Shown in pieces: positions 44,759 to 53,202 of a stretch of 64,000 nt of DNA; position 1 is the first letter of the stretch; each line of letters starts with the position of its first letter. The stretch lies in NCBI RefSeq assembly GCF_003885045.1, contig NZ_RHJS01000002.1:4581302-4645301 (forward strand), in the 5' to 3' direction. The DNA comes from Schaedlerella arabinosiphila (lineage in GTDB: Bacteria; Bacillota; Clostridia; Lachnospirales; Lachnospiraceae). Position numbers and translations under genes: made by a program. The notes below the pieces were generated by a model that saw only the letters and a list, made by a program, of their open reading frames with translations, was not told the origin of the DNA and searched no databases.

Positions 44759-45571
44759 ATGTTAACGATAAATGACAGGGAATTCCAGCGTCTTGTAAAA
44801 TTTGTACATCAAAATTACGGCATTGATTTGTCAAAGAAACGGCAGCTTATCACAGGGCGCCTTTCCAATACGATTGTTTCCATGGGATTCAACTCGTTTG
44901 AAGATTATGTAGAATACCTGATCAATAAGGGGAAGCCGGAAGACCGGGAGCTGATGCTGAACAAGCTTACAACCAATTATACTTATTTTATGCGGGAGGA
45001 AGCGCATTTCAAACTTTTCTCAGAGACGATTCTTCCTTATCTGGAGCAGACGAAGAAGGACAAGGTACTCAGCATATGGAGCGCCGGCTGTTCCTCAGGC
45101 GAGGAGCCTTACACGATCTCCATCATCCTGAAGGAATATTTTGCAAATAAGCCCGGCTGGGATACCAGAGTCCTTGCCACGGATATTTCACAGAATGTAC
45201 TGCGGAGCGCGGTAAATGCAGTCTATGACGAGGATTCTCTGAAAGAATTGTCCCCTGCCTGGAAAAAGAAATATTTCCGCCCCGGAGAGGCGCCCGGAAC
45301 GTACCATGTAACCCAGGATCTCCGAAATAACGTCATCTTCCGTACCTTTAATCTGATGGACCCGATCAAGTTCCGTCTGAAATTTGACGTTATTTTCTGC
45401 AGAAATGTTATGATCTATTTTGACCAGGAGACAAAGGAAGCGCTTGTGAAACGATTTTTTGATGCGACCAATGACGGCGGATATCTTCTGATTGGACATT
45501 CGGAAGGGCTGAACAAAGCCACAACGCCTTATAAATATCTCAAACCCGCGACTTATCGTAAGGTAAAATAA
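44759..45571 (+). CDS. cheR: Chemoreceptor methyltransferase CheR
   Basis: 270 residues. It methylates receptor glutamates using SAM. An N-terminal helical domain (ITGRLSNTIVSMGFNSFEDY) precedes the catalytic domain with WSAGCSSGEEPYTISIILKE (cofactor motif), LATDISQNVLRSA, and DVIFCRNVMIYFDQETKEAL, all characteristic. AAAAGGAG lies nine bases before the ATG. The order cheW-cheR-cheB places the adaptation enzymes together. A terminator follows the gene. Confidence 0.96.
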   Translation: MLTINDREFQRLVKFVHQNYGIDLSKKRQLITGRLSNTIVSMGFNSFEDYVEYLINKGKPEDRELMLNKLTTNYTYFMREEAHFKLFSETILPYLEQTKKDKVLSIWSAGCSSGEEPYTISIILKEYFANKPGWDTRVLATDISQNVLRSAVNAVYDEDSLKELSPAWKKKYFRPGEAPGTYHVTQDLRNNVIFRTFNLMDPIKFRLKFDVIFCRNVMIYFDQETKEALVKRFFDATNDGGYLLIGHSEGLNKATTPYKYLKPATYRKVK

Positions 45572-45588
45572 ATATAGCGATCGCAACG

Positions 45589-45627
45589 AGCTGCTTTTGA
45601 AATTGAAACTTCAGAAGCAGCTTTTTT
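45589..45627 (+). terminator. Rho-independent terminator after cheR
   Basis: agctgcttttgaa and ttcagaagcagct form a 13-base stem with one G-T pair, followed by a run of Ts. It separates cheA-cheW-cheR from cheB, which therefore needs its own promoter or read-through. Confidence 0.85.
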
Positions 45628-45721
45628 AAAAAACTCTAACATTTTGCACTATTATGTGGTAGAATAAATTTATGATGTTTGGCCAGGCAGTATTCTGGCC
45701 GAAAGAAAGGACTGATTTTTT

Positions 45722-46783
45722 ATGAATAATACGATCAAAGTGCTGGTCGTGGACGATTCGTCTTTATTCCGTCAGATGATCGTACAGCATCTTTCCACCC
45801 AGCCCGGCATTGAAGTCGTGGGCTATGCGATCAATGCTTTTGACGCAGGCCAGAAGATTCCCAGGCTGAAGCCGGATGTACTGACTCTGGATGTGGAGAT
45901 GCCCGGACTGAACGGTATTGAATTTCTCAAACAGCTTCTTCCGAAGAACCCGATCCCTGTCATTCTGGTGTCCTCCCTGAATCTGAGCGTGTTTGACGCG
46001 CTGTCCGCGGGCGCCGTGGATTTTGTCCGCAAGCCCGATATGAGCGCCGCCAATTCAAAAGATACATTTTTTGCAGCCCTTACGCTGAAAGTCCGCGCGG
46101 CATCCAAGGCCAGAGTTCGTGTGGCCCGGCAGAGTACCGGAGGCGGCGGAATTGCCGCACAGAATGTTCCGGCAAAGCCCATGCCCTTTCCGCCTATTCC
46201 GCGGACCGTACTGGATTCCACCATCATCGGCCTGGGGGCCTCCACCGGCGGAACGGAAGCCACTCTGGCAGTGCTGCAGAAGCTTCCGGCCAATATCCCC
46301 GGTATCGTGATCACCCAGCATATGCCGGAGGGTTTTACGGATATGTATGCACAGCGTCTTAACCGGATCTGCAGCATGGAAGTCCGGGAAGCGAAGAACG
46401 GCGATGTGATCCGTCCCGGCCTGGCCCTGATTGCTCCCGGAGCAAAGCAGATGGAGGTAGTTCGCTCAGGCAGTAATTATATCGTACAGTGTCACCCCGG
46501 CCCAAAGGTCAGCGGCCATTGTCCCTCGGTGAATGTACTTTTCAATTCCATTGCCAAAAATGTTGCCATTAAAAAAGTCGGAATCATCATGACCGGCATG
46601 GGCAGCGACGGCGCGGAGGGTCTCCTGCAGATGCGCCAGAAGGGCGCCTTTACAATCGGCCAGGATAAGGAATCCTGTGTCGTATATGGTATGCCGATGG
46701 TGGCTTACAATATCGGTGCGGTATGCACGCAGGCCTCCTGCGACAATATACCTTCCGTCCTGCTGAATCATTTAAAAGGTTAA
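45722..46783 (+). CDS. cheB: Chemotaxis methylesterase CheB
   Basis: 353 residues. The receiver domain has D11/D12 and the phosphorylated D57 in LTLDVEMPGLNG. The methylesterase domain shows its triad S174 (GASTGGTEA), H200 (TQHMPEGF) and D296 (GMGSDGAEG). It demethylates or deamidates receptors after phosphorylation by CheA. The gene has its own gap upstream after the cheR terminator; AAAGGA precedes the ATG. A terminator follows, ending the chemotaxis block. Confidence 0.97.
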   Translation: MNNTIKVLVVDDSSLFRQMIVQHLSTQPGIEVVGYAINAFDAGQKIPRLKPDVLTLDVEMPGLNGIEFLKQLLPKNPIPVILVSSLNLSVFDALSAGAVDFVRKPDMSAANSKDTFFAALTLKVRAASKARVRVARQSTGGGGIAAQNVPAKPMPFPPIPRTVLDSTIIGLGASTGGTEATLAVLQKLPANIPGIVITQHMPEGFTDMYAQRLNRICSMEVREAKNGDVIRPGLALIAPGAKQMEVVRSGSNYIVQCHPGPKVSGHCPSVNVLFNSIAKNVAIKKVGIIMTGMGSDGAEGLLQMRQKGAFTIGQDKESCVVYGMPMVAYNIGAVCTQASCDNIPSVLLNHLKG

Positions 46784-46801
46784 TGAAATCCGAATCCTGA
46801 A

Positions 46802-46833
46802 AACAGATGCGCGGCCTGCACATCTGTTTTTTT
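46802..46833 (+). terminator. Rho-independent terminator after cheB
   Basis: aacagatg (46802-46809) pairs with catctgtt (46821-46828), followed by a seven-T run. It separates cheB from the flgM operon. Confidence 0.85.
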
Positions 46834-46880
46834 ATCCCATTTTTTACGGGATTGGCTGTAATTAAATCTATTTTTTTAGG

Positions 46881-46907
46881 TTATGATTTTTCAAGTTATG
46901 CCGATAT
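46881..46907 (+). promoter_or_regulatory. Sigma-28 (SigD) promoter for the flgM operon
   Basis: GCCGATAT at 46900-46907 is a perfect sigma-28 -10 element. The -35 position, 15 bases upstream, reads TTAT rather than TAAA, so recognition may be weaker. It lies about 70 bases before flgM, the anti-sigma-28 gene, giving the known feedback layout. Confidence 0.7.
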
Positions 46908-46978
46908 TCAAGATATAAACTATAAACTAATATGAATACAGCAAACAAAGACTGCAATGTTTAGAAAAGGAGTCCAGT

Positions 46979-47278
46979 ATGAAAATAACGACTAACAACG
47001 TAATGAAAAGCTATCCTGATTTAAGGATTCATACAAAGGAAAATCCTGCTCCTTCTGCAGCTTCAAGTGACGGACATAGCTTTGATGCTTTGATCATACA
47101 GTCTAATCCACGACAGATTGAGGAGCATACCTTCGCAGAGTCGGTTTCCCGGCAGTTATCTTCCGGGATGGCAGAGACTGCTTCTGCAGAAAAGGTCCAG
47201 GATTTAAAGAATAAGGTTGCAGAGCATACGTATCAGGTTGATGCCTATGCCATTGCATCCAGGATTCTTCTGGTATAA
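46979..47278 (+). CDS. flgM: Anti-sigma-28 factor FlgM
   Basis: 99 residues; AAAGGAG precedes the ATG. The sequence is low in conserved motifs. The helical C terminus VQDLKNKVAEHTYQVDAYAI with the final IASRILLV fits the sigma-28-binding end of FlgM, and the N terminus is Ser/Asn-rich and likely disordered. Its place before flgN-flgK-flgL and behind a sigma-28-type promoter gives most of the support. FlgM holds back sigma-28 until the hook is complete and it is exported. Confidence 0.82.
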   Translation: MKITTNNVMKSYPDLRIHTKENPAPSAASSDGHSFDALIIQSNPRQIEEHTFAESVSRQLSSGMAETASAEKVQDLKNKVAEHTYQVDAYAIASRILLV

Positions 47279-47381
47279 CAGCAAGTCAGGCGCAGAGCAT
47301 TTTTTTCATGCCTTTCGCTGCTATACCGCCGAACCACAGATGAGGGGGAATCAGATTAATATTCCAGGAGGATTTGCGTGT

Positions 47382-47852
47382 ATGAATGATTTTTCAGCTT
47401 TTGCTGATTTGATGAAGCAATTCATAGAACTTTTTGACACATTGATTCCGATTGAACAAGATAAGCTTGATGCCACTGTGAAGAACCGCGTTGCGATTGT
47501 AGAAGATTTTATGCACAAGGAACAGGCCGCAGTCATGCGCCTGAGAGGATTGGAGCAGAAGCGTGAAGCGGAACAGAAGCGTCTCGGACTAGAGGGCTGC
47601 ACCTTCCGGCAGATTTTGGAAAAGATCCCGGATACGGATGCAGCCATGCTAAAGCCCCTGTTCGACAGAATTGATGGTCAGATCCGCAGCCTGCAGTCCC
47701 TGAACGGGACCATAAGGGATGCGATCGAAGTCAATCTCCGGGTCATCGAGCTTAACCTGACCGGAGATCCGGCCGGAAAGGCTACCTATTCCGCAGCCGG
47801 GCAAAAGACTGAAAATGGCAACAACAAACATTTTTCAAGCCGTTCCATATAA
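47382..47852 (+). CDS. flgN: FlgN-like hook-associated protein chaperone
   Basis: About 156 residues from the ATG at 47382, with AGGAGG 11 bases upstream; the open frame extends further upstream but overlaps flgM. The protein is nearly all helical, with ADLMKQFIELFDTLIPIEQD and LDATVKNRVAIVEDFMHKEQ typical of the FlgN fold, and a polar C-terminal tail. It would bind FlgK and FlgL, encoded next, before export. Recognition rests on fold-like pattern and position. Confidence 0.85.
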   Translation: MNDFSAFADLMKQFIELFDTLIPIEQDKLDATVKNRVAIVEDFMHKEQAAVMRLRGLEQKREAEQKRLGLEGCTFRQILEKIPDTDAAMLKPLFDRIDGQIRSLQSLNGTIRDAIEVNLRVIELNLTGDPAGKATYSAAGQKTENGNNKHFSSRSI

Positions 47853-47898
47853 GGAGCCGCTGTAATGATCTAATACAATCAGGAGGAGGATCCATTTT

Positions 47899-49647
47899 AT
47901 GATGCGTTCAACATTTGCCGGTTTCACCACCGCACAGCTCGCTATGGCTGCCAGCCAGCGTTCCATTGATGTGACCGGACAGAATATTGCAAATATTAAT
48001 ACTGAAGGCTATACGAGACAGCGTCTTGATATTGCCAGTTTAAATTTGAGAAACGGCAGTTTCTACAACTCTTCTAACAGTACCAGGGTAGGTTATGGTG
48101 TCGATATGACCGGGATCTCCCAGCTTCGCGACCCATTCCTTGACGCCCAGTACCGTTCTCAGATTGCCAAGCTCGGAACAACGGATGCACAGGCTGCAGG
48201 CTTGGAAAAACTGCAGGTCGCATTTGACGAAAGTACGACTTCGGGTATCAGGGATGCATTTATCAACCTCAGCAATGCACTCCAGACCCTTTCCAAAGAC
48301 GACGGATATACAAGAGAAAATGACACTGTAGTACGTTCCAGAATGCAGATCATCGTGAACCTGCTCCGTGAAAAAGCAGTTTCCCTTCAGGATATCCGGC
48401 ATGATACGCAGGAAAACTTCAAGGCTACAGATATTAAAGATCTGAATGCGACCTTGAAGAATATTGCGGAGCTGAATACCAGTATCAAAAACAGCCAGGT
48501 TCTTGGAAATCCTGCGCTGGAATTGATGGATGAGCGGAACCGACTGTTGGATGAACTGGGAAGCTATCTTCCGATCAATGTGGAATATTCGCAGAAGAAG
48601 ATCGGAGAAGGATATTCCGTACAGGTTCTGGATGTGACCTTTACAGATACAGAAGGCGTAAGCCACCGCCTGATTTCTGACGGACGATATGGACAGTTCA
48701 GTACGGATATCTCCGGTAAGCCGGTAACGCTGACTCTGACCGATGCAGACGGATATACGAATGAGGTAACTGACAAAATCAGCGATGGAACATTAAAGGG
48801 AAGCCTTGACTTTATGAATAAGTCCGGCGACTTTGATGATACCGACTTCAAGGGACTTGGATACTACGAGAAGGTGCTTGATTCGCTGGTTAAGACGTTT
48901 GCAGAAGCGTTTAATGATGCTAATAAAAGTGTCGTACAGGAAAAAGTAACTGTCGGAAATGATGAGTATTTAAAGTTTACGGATACTGCAAATAATGTTG
49001 TTGTATATAAGGGAGAAAACGGAAAATATTACCAAGATAATAATGGCGTTCCATCTACTACTGAATTTACAGGTAATGTATCTGACTTAAAACCCAGTTA
49101 TAAAACAGACCCCGTTAGCGGCGAATATGTTTTGGAAGAACGCCCCCTGTTTGAAGAAATAAATAAGGGAGAAGGCTTTTCTGCCCTGAATATTAAGGTT
49201 GCTACCGACTGGATTAACGGCACCTATGGTATCACCAATTCCAACAATGTTGTAGATGGTGTAGTTGGTTCATCAGCCAATGAAAATATTGTGAACATGA
49301 TTAACATGCTTTCCAAGGAATTTTCATTTACTTCCAAGGGTACCGCCGGTGCAAATCAGAATATGGACGTAAGATTCTACACCGGAACTTTCTACAGTTG
49401 TTTTGCTAATATTGAGTCAACCCTTGGTATAGATATCTCATCTGCAAGTACGATGCTGGATAACCAGATCACCGTATTGAATCAAACTGCTAATTCGAGA
49501 GACGGCATCTCCGGCGTACAGTTGGATGAAGAAGGTATGAACCTATTGCATTATAATAAGTCCTACAGCGCTGCTGCAAGACTTATGACCACGCTTGATG
49601 AGATGCTTGACAAATTGATCAACGGCACCGGTGTAGTCGGAAGATAA
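47899..49647 (+). CDS. flgK: Flagellar hook-associated protein FlgK (HAP1)
   Basis: 582 residues; AGGAGGA is eight bases before the first of two adjacent ATGs. The N-terminal FlgK/FlgE signature is clear: GQNIANINTEGYTRQRLDI. The C terminus has SGVQLDEEGMNLLHYNKSYS, the usual D0/D1 end that lets it polymerise. FlgK sits between hook and filament. The middle (about 340-440) is more divergent and AT-rich, as is common for the surface-exposed domains. The flgL gene follows after 13 bases. Confidence 0.96.
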   Translation: MMRSTFAGFTTAQLAMAASQRSIDVTGQNIANINTEGYTRQRLDIASLNLRNGSFYNSSNSTRVGYGVDMTGISQLRDPFLDAQYRSQIAKLGTTDAQAAGLEKLQVAFDESTTSGIRDAFINLSNALQTLSKDDGYTRENDTVVRSRMQIIVNLLREKAVSLQDIRHDTQENFKATDIKDLNATLKNIAELNTSIKNSQVLGNPALELMDERNRLLDELGSYLPINVEYSQKKIGEGYSVQVLDVTFTDTEGVSHRLISDGRYGQFSTDISGKPVTLTLTDADGYTNEVTDKISDGTLKGSLDFMNKSGDFDDTDFKGLGYYEKVLDSLVKTFAEAFNDANKSVVQEKVTVGNDEYLKFTDTANNVVVYKGENGKYYQDNNGVPSTTEFTGNVSDLKPSYKTDPVSGEYVLEERPLFEEINKGEGFSALNIKVATDWINGTYGITNSNNVVDGVVGSSANENIVNMINMLSKEFSFTSKGTAGANQNMDVRFYTGTFYSCFANIESTLGIDISSASTMLDNQITVLNQTANSRDGISGVQLDEEGMNLLHYNKSYSAAARLMTTLDEMLDKLINGTGVVGR

Positions 49648-49660
49648 GAGGAGGTTTAAA

Positions 49661-50689
49661 ATGAGGATTACAACAAATGCAATTTTAAGAAATTATAATA
49701 AAAACCTTTCCACTTCTATGAAGAATCTGGATAATATGCGAAGCAGAGTTATGACAGGCAGAAAGTATATGTCTACTGCTGAAGATCCTTCCAGCGCACT
49801 GCGTGCGACCTCGTTGGAAAGAAAATACGCTAAAAATAATGATTACCTGGATACGGTAGATGATATCCAATCCCATCAGAATGCTCAGGAAGATTCTGCA
49901 ATGCAAATCAGCAACATTGCATTGGTCCTGGCAAAACAATATGGAATAGAGGGAATGAACGGCACAAATCATACGGCGGAGACAAGAAAGACTTATGCGG
50001 ATGCGTGGCGCGGTGCACAGCAGAGTATACTCCTCTCTTTAAATGCAACATATGGAGATGAATATGTATTCGGCGGCAGTGATGCAAAAAATATTCCATT
50101 TACTTTGGAAGAAGATGCTAATGGTAATCAAATATTGAAATACCGCGGAGTGGATGTGACTAATGGTGATCCAGCTGCTTTGGAAGAGTTATCGAAAGAC
50201 ACCCATTTTATTGATCTGGGCTTTGGACTTGATGTGGAAAACGGTACTCCGCCGAATACGCAGCATGCAATTGACCCTGCTACTGCATTTAACACCTCCC
50301 TGCCAGGCATAAATATGGTTGGATATGGTAAAGATGCGGAAGGTTACAGCAAAAATATGGTTATTCTTGCCGGGCAAGTCGCAGATGTGTTAGAAGAAGA
50401 GCCTTTTAATTATGAAGAATATAAAAAACTTGTTACAAAGTTTGAGGATGGACGTAATGACCTCCTTTCCGAGGTTACCATTCTTGGTACGCAGACAGAG
50501 TTTTTGACTACCACCAAAGATAGATTGGAGAACAATAAGATCCAGATTGCGGAAGATTATGACCATGTGGTCAATGTGGATATGGCAGAAGCGATTATGG
50601 ACTTCTCGTGGGCTCAGTACGTTTATAATGCATCATTAAAGGTTGGAAACAATATTTTGACACCTTCATTTATTGATTTCATGAATTAA
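49661..50689 (+). CDS. flgL: Flagellar hook-associated protein FlgL (HAP3)
   Basis: 342 residues, with AGAGGAGG upstream. The N-terminal flagellin-like segment (MRITTNAILRNYNKNLSTSM, SRVMTGRKYMSTAEDPSSAL) and the C-terminal helix (INVDMAEAIMDFSWAQYVYN-like, from VVNVDMAEAI) are as in FlgL. YGDEYVFGGSDAKNIPFTL is the conserved FGG region. It joins FlgK to the filament. It is cotranscribed with flgK and followed by the DUF6470 gene. Confidence 0.95.
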   Translation: MRITTNAILRNYNKNLSTSMKNLDNMRSRVMTGRKYMSTAEDPSSALRATSLERKYAKNNDYLDTVDDIQSHQNAQEDSAMQISNIALVLAKQYGIEGMNGTNHTAETRKTYADAWRGAQQSILLSLNATYGDEYVFGGSDAKNIPFTLEEDANGNQILKYRGVDVTNGDPAALEELSKDTHFIDLGFGLDVENGTPPNTQHAIDPATAFNTSLPGINMVGYGKDAEGYSKNMVILAGQVADVLEEEPFNYEEYKKLVTKFEDGRNDLLSEVTILGTQTEFLTTTKDRLENNKIQIAEDYDHVVNVDMAEAIMDFSWAQYVYNASLKVGNNILTPSFIDFMN

Positions 50690-50721
50690 TAGAAAAATAA
50701 GAGAGAAGGGAGGAAGACTTT

Positions 50722-51327
50722 ATGGATCAACTCATTCAGATCACGACAGTTCCCATTCAATATGAGTTGAAGGTCAATAATGCTCGGCTGGAGTATTCGC
50801 GTTCTAAAGCAGAACTGGAAATTCATAGGAATGATGGCGGACTGTCTATCAAGAGCCGTCCTGTAAAATTGAAGCTGGATTCATTTCAGGCAAGAAATTC
50901 TGTTGTGCCGACGACTGCTACGAGTGTGAAGCAGTCCGCGCAGAAAGGCCAGCAGGCGGCTTACAGCGCTACTGCGCAGTTAGCGCAGGAAGGTCAGCTC
51001 TTATTAAAAGCAGATATCGGGCAGGATGTGATCGGGCAGATCATGCAGCAGAGAACGGCACAGCCAACGGGGGAATTTGAGCTGGGATTTACTCCGTCCG
51101 CACCAGTAGATATCAGCTACGAAGCGCCTGATCTGACAATCAATTATGAGATGGATAAGCTGAATTTTGATTTGAAGGTGGCAAACGGCAATTTCGAATT
51201 TATCCCAGGTAATATTGAGATGTCGATCACGCAGCGTCCGCAGGTATTGATTGAATATGTCGGCGGTCCGCTCTATGTGCCGCCGAGTGCAAATCCAGAC
51301 TATGAACCAGTAGATGTAAGGGCTTGA
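50722..51327 (+). CDS. DUF6470-family protein (YviE type)
   Basis: 201 residues; AGGGAGG precedes the ATG. The start LIQITTVPIQYELKVNNARL and the strand-rich repeat-like middle (VDISYEAPDLTINYEMDKL) match the DUF6470 family, whose Bacillus member YviE sits between flgL and fliW. The function is unknown. The Ala/Gln-rich stretch at about 70-100 is probably a linker. The gene keeps its usual position. Confidence 0.85.
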   Translation: MDQLIQITTVPIQYELKVNNARLEYSRSKAELEIHRNDGGLSIKSRPVKLKLDSFQARNSVVPTTATSVKQSAQKGQQAAYSATAQLAQEGQLLLKADIGQDVIGQIMQQRTAQPTGEFELGFTPSAPVDISYEAPDLTINYEMDKLNFDLKVANGNFEFIPGNIEMSITQRPQVLIEYVGGPLYVPPSANPDYEPVDVRA

Positions 51328-51419
51328 GAAAGCCCTTATATTTATATACTCACGGCAGATTGATCTGACGTTCAGTATCGCTATTCAAAACAGCAGCATT
51401 CACCAGGAGGTATGTTATA

Positions 51420-51863
51420 TTGGAAATTAATGCAAAATATTTTGGACAAGTTTCATATGAGGAAAACGAAGCAATCCACATTCTAAATGGATTGATCGGA
51501 TTTGAAGCATATACGGAATATCTTCCGATTCCTTTTCATGAAGAAAATGATTCCCTGATCTCTCTGCAGTGTCTGCAGGATGAAGCGCTCTCTTTTATCC
51601 TGATGAATCCCTTTGGGCTGCTTGCGGACTACTCTCCTTCCCTGTCGAGGGAAGATCTGAAAGCGCTGGGAACGGAATCTGCGGAGGATCTTTCCTATTA
51701 TGTAATCTGTGTCATGCGTGATTCGGTGGCTGAATCTACGGTTAACCTCAAAGCGCCCCTTGTGGTCAATGCGCGCAGCCGTCAGGCCAGGCAGGTCATT
51801 CTGGACCAGGCGGAATATACGTTCCGTCATGTGCTTGGAGAGATGATAAAGGAGGAATCATAG
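51420..51863 (+). CDS. fliW: Flagellar assembly factor FliW
   Basis: 147 residues starting with TTG at 51420; AGGAGG is nine bases upstream and no better ATG exists nearby. FGQVSYEENEAIHILNGLIG and LLADYSPSLSREDLKAL match FliW. It binds CsrA and flagellin and releases CsrA when flagellin is secreted, so flagellin translation follows export. The TTG start may keep its level low. csrA begins one base after the stop. Confidence 0.94.
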   Translation: MEINAKYFGQVSYEENEAIHILNGLIGFEAYTEYLPIPFHEENDSLISLQCLQDEALSFILMNPFGLLADYSPSLSREDLKALGTESAEDLSYYVICVMRDSVAESTVNLKAPLVVNARSRQARQVILDQAEYTFRHVLGEMIKEES

Positions 51864-51864
51864 C

Positions 51865-52086
51865 ATGCTCATATTACAACGCCGGAAAGGGCAGTCCCTT
51901 TCAATAAATAACAATATTAAATTGACCATCGTTGATACCGGAGCAGACTGGGTGAAGCTTGCAATCGACGCACCCAAAGAAATACCGATCCTCCGTACGG
52001 AACTGGTGGAAGCTGCGGCTGAAAACCAGGAAGCATCCCGGACTGTTTCCAGAGAAGTGCTGGATAAAATTCTGAAGCAAAGGTAA
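51865..52086 (+). CDS. csrA: Carbon storage regulator CsrA
   Basis: 73 residues. The sequence LILQRRKGQSLSINNNIKLT and LAIDAPKEIPILRTEL (with the RNA-binding GL/R residues near the end of the strand block) is typical CsrA. It represses flagellin mRNA translation and is held by FliW. The start follows the fliW stop with one base between. The flagellin gene that usually follows is missing here; a terminator and the convergent cysK come next. Confidence 0.95.
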   Translation: MLILQRRKGQSLSINNNIKLTIVDTGADWVKLAIDAPKEIPILRTELVEAAAENQEASRTVSREVLDKILKQR

Positions 52087-52092
52087 AAATAT

Positions 52093-52125
52093 ACCCCCGC
52101 CTGTGACAAGCGGGGGTGCTTCTTT
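52093..52125. terminator. Terminator between convergent csrA and cysK
   Basis: acccccgc (52093-52100) and gcgggggt (52110-52117) form a strong eight-base stem, followed on the plus strand by a T-rich tail (tgcttcttttc). It ends the flgM-csrA operon and lies just past the cysK stop. Confidence 0.85.
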
Positions 52126-53055
52126 TCAGCCAAATAATGGTGTGGAGTAATAGCGGTCTGCCGTATCCGGGAGAAGCGCCACGATTGTTTTCCCTTTATT
52201 CTCCGGGCGTTTTGCAAGTTGGATTGCCGCGTGCAGCGCCGCGCCCGAGGAAATGCCGACCAGGACGCCTTCATTTTTTGCGAGAAGCTTTGCTGCTTCG
52301 TATGCTTCCTCGCTTTCTATGGTGATGATCTCGTCGTAAATGTCTGTGTTGAGTACTTCCGGTATAAAGCCTGCGCCGATCCCCTGGAGCTTGTGAGCGC
52401 CGCTTCTACCTTCGGACAGTACGGGGGAATCCGCCGGCTCCACTGCTATGACCTTGATGTCTGCGTTTTGCGCCTTTAAGTATTCACCGGTTCCGGTCAG
52501 CGTGCCGCCGGTACCGACGCCTGCCACAAAGTAATCTACCTTTCCGTCCGTATCCCTCCAGATCTCGGGGCCGGTCGTTTTTCTATGCATAGCGGAATTG
52601 GCGGGATTCACGAATTGTCCCGGGATAAAGCTGTCCGGAATTTCCTTTGCCAGCTCTTCCGCCCGGTCGATGGCGCCCTGCATTCCCGCTGCGCCTTCTG
52701 TCAGTACCAGCTCTGCCCCGTAAGCCTTTAAAATGTTCCGCCTCTCTATGCTCATGGTGTCCGGCATGGTCAGGATCATGCGGTATCCTTTGACTGCAGC
52801 AATGGATGCAAGCCCGATTCCTGTATTTCCCGAGGTTGGTTCAATGATCACCGAGCCCGGCTTTAAAATGCCCTTCTCCTCCGCATCCTCAATCATGGCC
52901 CTGGCCACCCTGTCTTTCACGCTGCCCGCCGGATTGAAGTATTCCAGCTTCACCAGAACCGATGCCTCCAGCCCCAGCTTTTTCTCAATGTTCACAACCT
53001 CAACAAGAGGTGTATTTCCAATTAAATCCAATGTTCCTTTGTAAATATTCGACAT
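52126..53055 (-). CDS. cysK: Cysteine synthase (O-acetylserine sulfhydrylase)
   Basis: 309 residues, the normal size. It makes cysteine from O-acetylserine and sulfide with PLP. NPAGSVKDRVA holds the PLP lysine, PTSGNTGIGLASIAA the substrate loop, and GVGTGGTLTGTGEYL the phosphate loop; GISSGAALHAA is the C-terminal serine loop. AAAGGGG precedes the ATG. It faces the csrA gene and follows the triplicated tail of the lipoprotein gene by about 30 bases. Confidence 0.96.
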   Translation of the reverse strand: MSNIYKGTLDLIGNTPLVEVVNIEKKLGLEASVLVKLEYFNPAGSVKDRVARAMIEDAEEKGILKPGSVIIEPTSGNTGIGLASIAAVKGYRMILTMPDTMSIERRNILKAYGAELVLTEGAAGMQGAIDRAEELAKEIPDSFIPGQFVNPANSAMHRKTTGPEIWRDTDGKVDYFVAGVGTGGTLTGTGEYLKAQNADIKVIAVEPADSPVLSEGRSGAHKLQGIGAGFIPEVLNTDIYDEIITIESEEAYEAAKLLAKNEGVLVGISSGAALHAAIQLAKRPENKGKTIVALLPDTADRYYSTPLFG

Positions 53056-53085
53056 GCTGTCCCCTTTCCGGCTTTTATGAAAATC

Positions 53086-53202
53086 TTACTGTTTCAGGGA
53101 TTCCTACTGGAGCCTATCAAAATCTTACTGCTTCAAAGATTCCTCCCGAAGCTTATCAATATCTTACTGCTTCAAAGATTCCTCCTGGAGCTTATCAAAC
53201 TC
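53086..53202 (-). repeat. Three tandem 39-base repeats spanning the 3' end of the lipoprotein gene
   Basis: Three copies of a 39-base unit lie head to tail: 53164-53202 (the last 13 codons including stop), 53125-53163 and 53086-53124. Each unit keeps the frame; translated, they read FDKLQEESLKQ-stop, IDKLREESLKQ-stop and FDRLQ-stop-ESLKQ-stop. The outer copies are after the stop codon and have begun to diverge. Confidence 0.92.
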
